A stretch of DNA of 64,000 bases from Desulfobulbaceae bacterium UBA2273 (GTDB lineage Bacteria; Desulfobacterota; Desulfobulbia; Desulfobulbales; Desulfurivibrionaceae), in NCBI GenBank assembly GCA_002347095.1, contig DDWZ01000031.1:1-64000 (forward strand). Reading direction: 5' to 3'. The position numbers and the translations under genes were made by a program. The notes below the pieces were generated by a model, which made no database searches, was not told the DNA's origin, and saw only the letters and a program-made list of their open reading frames with translations. Shown here one piece after another: positions 58,316 to 64,000 of the stretch. Every line of letters begins with the position of its first letter. The first letter of the stretch is position 1.

Positions 58316-59371
58316 TCAGGCGATGGCCTTCTGCCGGAGCAGATGATCGGCCAGGCACAGGGCAACCATGGCCTCGCAGACCGGGATGATCCGGGGAATG
58401 GCGGAGATGTCGTGCCGGCCGCCGATGCTGACCGTGACCGGCTCGTGGGCCAGGTTGATGGTTTGCTGCTCCTTGCCGATGGAGGGGATGGGCTTGACCG
58501 CAACCCGGGCCACGATGGCATCGCCGTTGGAGATTCCGGCCAGGATGCCGCCGCTGTTGTTGGAGGCAAACCCCTCGGGCAGAATGACATCGTTGTTTTC
58601 CGAGCCCCGCATCCCGGCGGCAGCAAAGCCCGCACCGATCTCCACCCCCTTGACCGCGCCGATGGACATCAGCGCGCTAGCCAGGGCCGCGTCGAGTTTT
58701 TCAAACACCGGCTCGCCCAACCCCGCGGGACAGCCGGTGGCGAGAATCTCGACAATGCCGCCCAGGGTATCACCCTCTTTGCGCACCGTTTCGATATGGC
58801 CGATCATCTTGGCGGCAGCCTCGTTGTCCGGGCAGAACAACGGGTTATCGTTGATTTCGCTCAGATTGCGTTTGTCGGTGGTGATCCCGCCCAGGGACAC
58901 GGTGTAGGCCGTAACCGTGATACCGTGCAGGCTGAGGAGTTTTTTCGCCACTGCCCCGGCTGCTACGCGCCCTGCGGTTTCACGGGCCGAGGCCCGGCCG
59001 CCGCCCCGGTGGTCGCGGATCCCGTACTTGGCGAGATAGCTGATGTCGCCATGCCCCGGCCGGAAGATATCCTTGAGGTTGTCGTAGGACTTGCTGTGGG
59101 CGTCTTTGTTGAAGATCGCCAGGGCAATGGGGGTGCCGGTGGTTTTTCCTTCAAAGACTCCGGAGAGGATCTCCACTGCGTCCGGTTCCTTTCTGGGGCT
59201 GGCGGCAGGCCCCCCCTTGCCGGGCCGCCTGCGGTCCAGCTCCGCCTGGATATCCTGGGCAGTGAGCGGCAGCCCGGGGGGGCATCCGTCCAAGGTGGCG
59301 CCTACGGCCGTGCCGTGGGATTCGCCCCAGGTGGTTACGCGAAAAAGAGAGCCAAAGGTATTTCCAGCCAT
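58316..59371 (-). CDS. aroC: Chorismate synthase
   Basis: The 351-residue FMN-dependent enzyme forms chorismate from EPSP, the last shikimate step. Signatures are SLFRVTTWGESHGTAVGATLDGCPPGLP, DRRRPGKGG, GHGDISYLAKYGIRDHRGGGRASARETAGRVAAGA, and GSENNDVILPEGF. Full length. Its start lies 9 bp after the aroK stop, so the two are an operon. Confidence 0.97.
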   Translation of the reverse strand: MAGNTFGSLFRVTTWGESHGTAVGATLDGCPPGLPLTAQDIQAELDRRRPGKGGPAASPRKEPDAVEILSGVFEGKTTGTPIALAIFNKDAHSKSYDNLKDIFRPGHGDISYLAKYGIRDHRGGGRASARETAGRVAAGAVAKKLLSLHGITVTAYTVSLGGITTDKRNLSEINDNPLFCPDNEAAAKMIGHIETVRKEGDTLGGIVEILATGCPAGLGEPVFEKLDAALASALMSIGAVKGVEIGAGFAAAGMRGSENNDVILPEGFASNNSGGILAGISNGDAIVARVAVKPIPSIGKEQQTINLAHEPVTVSIGGRHDISAIPRIIPVCEAMVALCLADHLLRQKAIA

Positions 59372-59380
59372 TATTTACAC

Positions 59381-59965
59381 CTAACAGAAGATGGGGTCCT
59401 TGGGGAGCGAGGCTTCTACCTCGCGAAGAAACGCGTCGTCTCCCAGGGCCGTTTCAATGATATGCACGATTTCGCCTGCGGTTTTGTTGCTGGTGTCCAC
59501 GGCAAGGTGCGAACCTTTTTCATAGAGCGGATCCCGCTCGGCCAGCACCTGGGCCACCTCGACATAGAGGTCCGAGTCGGTGAGCGTGGGCCGCTGCTCC
59601 GTACTGTTTGCATCCTCGGCCAGCCTGCGGCAGATGGTGTCGATATCCGCCGTGAGCCAGACGGTGAGGCCGGTCTGCCGCAAGAGGTTCCAGATATCCT
59701 GATGCAGGATCGCCCCGCCGCCGGTGGAGATGACCGCGTCTTTGCGGCAGACCATTTCGGCCAGCAGGTCGCGCTCCAGGAGGCGGAACTGCCCCCACCC
59801 GTGCTGGGCGACGATTTGCCGGATGGACTGCCCTGCCCTGGCCACGAGCATCTCGTCCATATCGATGAAATCGAGGTGCAGATGTTCGGCCAGCGTCAAA
59901 CCCACCAGGGTCTTGCCGGTGGCCCGGTAGCCGGTGAGGATTATTTTTCTCCGCGGTGTGAACAT
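59381..59965 (-). CDS. aroK: Shikimate kinase
   Basis: The 194-residue P-loop kinase has Walker A LTGYRATGKTLVG, a DMDEM acid site, and GGGAILHQD for shikimate binding. The residue before the Walker A Lys region is GYRATGKT, where many AroK enzymes have GxxGxGKS. It precedes aroC by 9 bp. No terminator is seen before aroC. Confidence 0.94.
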   Translation of the reverse strand: MFTPRRKIILTGYRATGKTLVGLTLAEHLHLDFIDMDEMLVARAGQSIRQIVAQHGWGQFRLLERDLLAEMVCRKDAVISTGGGAILHQDIWNLLRQTGLTVWLTADIDTICRRLAEDANSTEQRPTLTDSDLYVEVAQVLAERDPLYEKGSHLAVDTSNKTAGEIVHIIETALGDDAFLREVEASLPKDPIFC

Positions 59966-60167
59966 ATAGAGAATTTACGGGAAGATAGGGGGGGTGTCAA
60001 GCGCGGCCGCTCTTTCTTTTCCGTGATAGACCGCGAAGCAGGAAAAAGCACAAGGGTTTTGTCGGGCATGGTTTTCAGAATCAGGGCAATGCGGATATCT
60101 CGTTTTCAGCTAATCTCCTGAAATACAACGACATTTTAATTTTTTCACGAAATAGGACAAAAAAGGT

Positions 60168-60202
60168 TTGACAGCGTTCCGTGCAAATGATAACTTTTAT
60201 CA
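60168..60202 (+). promoter_or_regulatory. Promoter with palindromic operator upstream of the peroxiredoxin
   Basis: TTGACA (60168-60173), a 17-bp spacer and TAACTT (60191-60196). A perfect inverted repeat TGATAA-CTT-TTATCA (60188-60202) covers the -10 box, suited to repression by a Fur/PerR-type or other regulator. The remaining 59966-60167 shows nothing further. Confidence 0.5.
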
Positions 60203-60251
60203 AACACGAAACGATTGTCCTTACGGATTCCTTTTACGATGGAGATATCTC

Positions 60252-60863
60252 ATGGGTGAAAACTGCTGCGGTTGTTTACAGGTTGGTCAGAATGTCCCCG
60301 ATTTTACCATGGAAACCTACGAGCCGACCGATTACGGGTTCGGCACCACTTCCCTGGAAAAGCTGAAAAAGGCCGGCAAGTGGACCGTCCTGGTTTTCTA
60401 TCCCGCTGATTTTACCTTTGTCTGCTCCACTGAATTAGGCGATCTGGCCGACGAGTACGACAATATCAGGGCAGCGGGCGGTGAGGTGATCACGGTGAGC
60501 ACCGATACCGTTTACACCCATCTCGCCTGGAAACGGGAAGAGAAATTCCTGGAAAACGCCAAATACCCCATGGCCGCCGACCCCACCGGCGCCGTGGCCA
60601 AGTTGTTCGGGGTCTATGACTACACCACGGGGCTTGCCCTGCGCGGCACCTTTCTCATCAGCCCGGAGGGCAAGCTGGTGGCCTCCGAGGTGAATTTTTA
60701 CAACGTCGGCCGCAGCGCCAAGGAACTCTTGCGGAAACTCAAGGCCAGCGTCTATGTGGCCGCCCATCCCGCCGAGGCGTGCCCGGCCCGCTGGGAAGCA
60801 GGCGACAAGACCCTGACCCCCGGTCCGAAACTGGTGGGGCATGTGTACGACGCCCTGAAGTAA
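60252..60863 (+). CDS. Peroxiredoxin (typical 2-Cys, AhpC-like)
   Basis: The 203-residue thiol peroxidase has the peroxidatic Cys in YPADFTFVCSTEL (P-x-x-x-T-x-x-C pattern) and a resolving Cys in EACPARW. The extreme N-terminus CCGC is cysteine-rich and unusual. It reduces H2O2 or organic peroxides using thioredoxin or AhpF; neither is adjacent. ATG 60252 has GGAG 7 bp upstream. A palindromic operator near the promoter implies stress regulation. Confidence 0.93.
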   Translation: MGENCCGCLQVGQNVPDFTMETYEPTDYGFGTTSLEKLKKAGKWTVLVFYPADFTFVCSTELGDLADEYDNIRAAGGEVITVSTDTVYTHLAWKREEKFLENAKYPMAADPTGAVAKLFGVYDYTTGLALRGTFLISPEGKLVASEVNFYNVGRSAKELLRKLKASVYVAAHPAEACPARWEAGDKTLTPGPKLVGHVYDALK

Positions 60864-60869
60864 TCCCGT

Positions 60870-60894
60870 CGCAATCGCGGATCGCGCGATTGCG
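60870..60894. repeat. AATCGCG hairpin, copy 2
   Basis: Perfect 10-bp arms CGCAATCGCG/CGCGATTGCG lie just after the peroxiredoxin stop. Confidence 0.6.
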
Positions 60895-60970
60895 CAAACA
60901 CGGAACACCCTCTCCTCCGCTGCACTCCCAGCACAGGAGGAGAGTTGCTTTCTTCCTCTCTCCCCTTGAA

Positions 60971-61009
60971 GCCCCCTTTCCCCCCTCCCTGGGAAAGGGG
61001 GCTTTCTTT
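60971..61009. terminator. Intrinsic terminator between the peroxiredoxin and HDAC genes
   Basis: GCCCCCTTTCCC pairs with GGGAAAGGGGGC, followed by TTTCTTTTT. Another stem CTCTCCTCC/GGAGGAGAG (60908-60942) precedes it. Confidence 0.8.
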
Positions 61010-61020
61010 TTCCGCTGACT

Positions 61021-62769
61021 TCAAGGGGTATTATTCCCGTGCATCCCTGTCCAGAGGCCCAGGAAAAAATGGCGGGCATTGGCGCCCAGCGAACGGGTCC
61101 GGTAGCCGCCTTCCTGCACGATCAGCGTGGGCAACCGCAGGGTGCCGAGCATCCGGCCGTTTTCCTCAAAATCAGCGGCCATGAGCGACCAGGTTCCGGT
61201 GGGGTCTTTTTTGGCCGGGTCAAGCCCCAGCGCCACCACGAGAAAATGCGGCTTAAAGGCGCGGATCCGCTTGAGCGCCCGGGCAAGCACCGGCCGGTAG
61301 CCAGAGCCCTCCAGCGTTTCCGGTAAAGGGTAGTTGCGATTAAATCCCCTCCCTGCTCCCTCCCCCACCTCTTCGCGGAAACCGGAAAAATAGGGATAGG
61401 CAAAGCTGGGATGCCCGTGGATGGAAAGGGTCAGCACATCATTGCGGTGATAAAAGATATCCTGGGTGCCGTTGCCGTGGTGATAATCGATGTCAAGCAC
61501 CGCCACCCTGCCCTCGCGGCTTAAATAGTTGGCGGCGATGGCAGCCGAATTGAAGTAGCAGAAACCGCCGAACACCCGGCTTTCGGCATGGTGCCCCGGT
61601 GGCCTGACCAGGGCGTAGGTAAGGCGGTAGCCTTTTTCCAGAAGCTGAGCCGCGGTCAGGGCGCAGTCCACCGCGCCCTTGGCCGCCCTGTAGGCATTGT
61701 GGTTCAGGGGGGTGAAGGTGTCGATGCAGTAGTAGCCTGCCCGCACCGGCAGATCCTTGGGCGGCTTGGTCGCGTTGCGGATGGGAAAGACATAGGGGTA
61801 CACCGATTTCCCGGGCTCAAGACCGGTGCAGACCTGATTGAGGTAATCGACGAATTTCGGGTCATGGACTTTTTTGATGTGCCGCTCGGAAAAATGGCGC
61901 GCCGGCAGCCGCTCGAACAGGCCGGTGGGCTCTATCCCCTTGAGGATGGAGGCAATGCGCACCGGCGCTTCCACGTAGCCCCGTTCGCGGACATGGTGGA
62001 TATCGTGCTTTTCGTTGACGATGAGGCCGATCAATTTTTCCAGCGACTTGGTGTGGTACACCCGAATCGGCTCTTTCTTGATATACCGGGGGGGGCGGCG
62101 CTCCACCGGGTCGTCGCGGAAGGAATCCACCACCATGTCGATATAGCCCGCGGGGCAATCCTTGCCGTATTTGCGGATGAGGATGGCGCGCACCACCTGG
62201 CGGGCCCTTTCCCTGGCAAGGGGCTTGCCGGAGCCGAGATCGTCGTACACCAGATAGGGCGGGCAATCGTACTCCGACTTGAGCGGGGTTTCGTAGGTTG
62301 TATTGATGATGGGCAAGGCGCCGTAGCGCTCGTAGAACCGGAGCCGGGCCCGGCTCTGCTTCACCGCGGCCGGGTCGCGGCAGATCTTCGGGTCGTCGGG
62401 CAGGCACTCCATGAAGATTCCGTCTGTGGCAAGGGAGCGGGCCTCCTCCCGCACCCGGGCGTACAGGGCGCCGCCGATGCCGCTGGCCGCGGCCTTGGGG
62501 TCCACCGAGATGAAGTCCAGAAAGCAGAAGGAAAGGTCCGGGGCATGGTTGAGCAGGGCAAACCCCTTGACCCGGGGCTTCATGTCGTCGGCAACGAAGA
62601 GGATGGTGCGGAAGCGGTATTTCAGGGGGTTCGAAAGCTTTTGAGCCAGGCTGTTGATCTCGTTTTCCGAGACCGCCGAAAACTGGCTGCGCAGGATTTG
62701 CTGCACCTGATCGATGGTCTCGCGATCGATGGCCAGGGTGTCGTCGTAGATCCGGCGAATGCGAAACAT
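61021..62769 (-). CDS. GNAT-histone-deacetylase-family fusion protein
   Basis: The 582-residue protein joins an N-terminal GNAT acetyltransferase-like domain (~1-150: FISVDPKAAASGIGGALYARV, RLRFYERYGALP) and a C-terminal HDAC/acetylpolyamine amidohydrolase domain (~220-575). The latter has LVRPPGHHAES, VAVLDIDYHHGNGTQDIFY with zinc ligands, VVALGLDPAKKDP and IVQEGGYRTRSLG. Such fusions combine putative acetyl transfer and removal on one chain. Substrate may be an acetylated polyamine, lysine or small molecule; unknown. A GNAT and ATP-grasp pair lies upstream. Confidence 0.88.
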   Translation of the reverse strand: MFRIRRIYDDTLAIDRETIDQVQQILRSQFSAVSENEINSLAQKLSNPLKYRFRTILFVADDMKPRVKGFALLNHAPDLSFCFLDFISVDPKAAASGIGGALYARVREEARSLATDGIFMECLPDDPKICRDPAAVKQSRARLRFYERYGALPIINTTYETPLKSEYDCPPYLVYDDLGSGKPLARERARQVVRAILIRKYGKDCPAGYIDMVVDSFRDDPVERRPPRYIKKEPIRVYHTKSLEKLIGLIVNEKHDIHHVRERGYVEAPVRIASILKGIEPTGLFERLPARHFSERHIKKVHDPKFVDYLNQVCTGLEPGKSVYPYVFPIRNATKPPKDLPVRAGYYCIDTFTPLNHNAYRAAKGAVDCALTAAQLLEKGYRLTYALVRPPGHHAESRVFGGFCYFNSAAIAANYLSREGRVAVLDIDYHHGNGTQDIFYHRNDVLTLSIHGHPSFAYPYFSGFREEVGEGAGRGFNRNYPLPETLEGSGYRPVLARALKRIRAFKPHFLVVALGLDPAKKDPTGTWSLMAADFEENGRMLGTLRLPTLIVQEGGYRTRSLGANARHFFLGLWTGMHGNNTP

Positions 62770-62840
62770 GGTGGGCTCACTTAAAAAGAGAGAAAGAAAC
62801 AGGTCCGCGACATAGATTCAAAGGCATAAAAGTGTAACTG

Positions 62841-62871
62841 TTGTAATCGCGGTTTGAGCGATTTCAACAAA
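62841..62871. repeat. AATCGCG hairpin, copy 3
   Basis: TTGTAATCGC pairs imperfectly with GCGATTTCAACAA. Confidence 0.5.
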
Positions 62872-62879
62872 CAGGATGG

Positions 62880-63001
62880 CCTCGTAACAAATCGAAATGT
62901 GCTTTAAACAGGTGCTTCGACAGGCTCAACACGAACGGAATATCAATCGTTAAGACAACATCCGGTCGGCCTGAGCTTGTCGAAGGGCTGTTGTTACGAG
63001 G
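62880..63001. repeat. Palindromic repeat of the CTTCGACAGGCTCA family
   Basis: Outer arms CCTCGTAACAA (62880-62890) and TTGTTACGAGG (62991-63001) enclose inner arms at 62912-62938 and 62962-62986. It is the intact form of the outer repeat seen at 33868-34062. Confidence 0.7.
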
Positions 63002-63005
63002 ACAT

Positions 63006-63479
63006 TCAGATCTCCTTGAGGTAGATCACCTTGTCGTCGCCGTCCCGGTAAAAATCATGGAGCACGCAGGCCACCTGGTAGCCGTTTTTCTCGTAAAAGC
63101 TCCGCGCCCGATCATAGCCCGGCGTGGAGGAGGTGTCCACGTAAACCTTGGCCGACCCCTGTGCGCGCAGGTCTCTCTCCATCCGGGCAAGCAGCCGCCG
63201 ACCCACCCCTTGCCTGCCCAGGGCCGGAGCCACTGCCACCCAGTACAGGTCGAAGCGGCGGTCGGTCATGGGGATTTCGCCGTAGCAGATAAAACCCACC
63301 ACCCCCTGCCCCTCGCGTATTGCCACCAGGATGGAATAATCGTTTTTGGCCGGGTCCAGGGTGTCGTCGATGACCTCGATGGCCACCTCGACCTCCTGGG
63401 CGTTGAAATTATCTTGCTGCTCCACCAGGCTCAGGAGTTGGGCGCGGTCTTGGGGTTCAATGGGCCGGATGGTGATCAT
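63006..63479 (-). CDS. GNAT-family N-acetyltransferase
   Basis: The 157-residue GNAT fold has IRPIEPQDRAQLLSLVEQ, then VAVAPALGRQGVGRRLLARME (the acetyl-CoA pyrophosphate loop), and SFYEKNGYQVACVLHDFY. Its start overlaps the stop of the upstream ATP-grasp gene by 4 bp (ATGA), so both are translationally coupled. Substrate unknown. Confidence 0.9.
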   Translation of the reverse strand: MITIRPIEPQDRAQLLSLVEQQDNFNAQEVEVAIEVIDDTLDPAKNDYSILVAIREGQGVVGFICYGEIPMTDRRFDLYWVAVAPALGRQGVGRRLLARMERDLRAQGSAKVYVDTSSTPGYDRARSFYEKNGYQVACVLHDFYRDGDDKVIYLKEI

Positions 63480-64000
63480 AGGGCGAGCCGCAGGGAAACC
63501 AGCCGGAGGAATTCTCCGATCATCTCCGTGTAGCCCATCCCGTTGTGGGCCACGGCGGCGGGAAACCCGGCGTCCGGACTCAGGCAGGGATTGGCGTTGA
63601 TTTCCAGGATGGCGAGACGTCCTTGCGCATCAAGGCGCAGGTCCACCCTGGCGTAATCGCGCAGGCCAAAAAGTCCGAAGCATTCCTGGGCCATATGGCG
63701 CATGGTGTACTGCAAGGATTCGGGCAGGGTATCCGGAAAAATTCGCGGGCAATGGTGGTACTCAAAGGAATCCTCGTCCCATTTGGCCTTGTAACTCACG
63801 ATCCGGTGCAGGTCGGCGGGAAATTCGGAAAAATCGATCTCCGCCAGGGGCATGACCCGGGGCTGGGGATAGCCGAAGAGCGAGACATTGAACTCCCTTC
63901 CCGCGACATACTCCTCCACCAGAATGGCGCCGTACCGGCCGTAGAGTTCTTCCAGCCGGGGCAGCAGGTCAATGCTGTTTTCCACCACTGATTCTTGCTC
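63476..64000 (-). CDS. ATP-grasp (D-Ala-D-Ala ligase-like) protein, N-terminus outside the window
   Basis: Only the C-terminal ~174 residues are present; the frame is open to base 64000. They include LVEEYVAGREFNVSLFG, VMPLAEIDFSEFP, CPRIFPDTLPESL, YARVDLRLDAQGRLAILEINANPCLSPDAGF, the last being the metal- and ATP-binding loop of D-Ala-D-Ala ligase-type ATP-grasp enzymes. It probably forms an amide or peptide bond; context with GNAT and deacetylase genes argues against ordinary cell-wall ligase. Confidence 0.85.
   Translation of the reverse strand, partial: EQESVVENSIDLLPRLEELYGRYGAILVEEYVAGREFNVSLFGYPQPRVMPLAEIDFSEFPADLHRIVSYKAKWDEDSFEYHHCPRIFPDTLPESLQYTMRHMAQECFGLFGLRDYARVDLRLDAQGRLAILEINANPCLSPDAGFPAAVAHNGMGYTEMIGEFLRLVSLRLAL

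Overview
The window is a GC-rich bacterial chromosome segment carrying about 60 protein genes, with no rRNA, tRNA, phage or CRISPR. Gene content points to an anaerobic deltaproteobacterium (Desulfobacterota, probably Desulfobulbales). Evidence includes a Wood-Ljungdahl methyltransferase, class II DAHP synthase, monomeric NADP-isocitrate dehydrogenase, rubredoxin, a superoxide-reductase-like protein, bacteriohemerythrin, a selenocysteine-encoding selD next to a DUF3343 gene, and a NifU-like/GGGtGRT pair. The taxonomic placement is inference from gene families; no 16S gene is present.

Layout. 1-2,012: a cut-off PAS histidine kinase and a PAS-GGDEF cyclase. 2,100-7,765: acsE-like methyltransferase, HsdR-N-like protein, DAHP synthase, YkgJ-type cysteine-cluster protein (minus strand) and phosphohexomutase. 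7,964-16,452: a Cache-PAS hybrid kinase, a minus-strand group (monomeric IDH, secreted SOR-like protein, two-helix membrane protein), hemerythrin with a membrane protein, and a REC-PAS-PAS-GGDEF cyclase. 16,576-24,238: rubredoxin, YqeY, FtsH (minus), NUDIX-ComF, MtnA and a serine hydrolase. 24,239-31,101: an AT-rich possible origin region followed by dnaN-gyrB-gyrA. 31,111-32,218: toxin-antitoxin pair, tiny membrane peptide and PIN protein. 32,327-39,000: gpsA, DUF3343, selD with an in-frame UGA, and two tandem duplicated hybrid kinases. 39,240-44,640: RRM protein, uncharacterised membrane proteins, alanine dehydrogenase, DUF523/DUF1722 protein and an MBL hydrolase. 44,662-48,489: a minus-strand operon MFS-crcB-DUF190-NifU-like-GGGtGRT preceded by a sigma70-type promoter and a fluoride riboswitch. 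48,644-59,965: pyrimidine-dimer glycosylase, a receiver protein, then a long minus-strand stretch with a 1,423-residue PPDK-like protein, a histone-H1-like protein, GAPDH, a glycogen synthase-like enzyme, aroC and aroK. 60,252-64,000: a peroxiredoxin, then ATP-grasp, GNAT and GNAT-HDAC fusion genes.

Most notable observations are (1) the fluoride riboswitch operon that also carries an Fe-S scaffold-like gene and GGGtGRT; (2) selD decoded through a UGA with a well-formed SECIS-like hairpin; (3) a tandem kinase duplication that copied the last codons of selD and shows a mosaic of near-identical and diverged blocks; (4) several families of structured intergenic repeats, including one repeat nested inside another and a three-hairpin element with compensatory changes; (5) an ATP-grasp/GNAT/deacetylase cluster; and (6) a very large PEP-synthase-like phosphotransferase of unknown substrate.

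Signalling genes (four histidine kinases, two diguanylate cyclases, one lone receiver) are unusually dense in the first 39 kb. Central metabolism is represented by aromatic amino-acid synthesis (DAHP synthase, aroK, aroC), glycogen and glycolysis (phosphohexomutase, glycogen synthase, GAPDH) and C1 metabolism (acsE).
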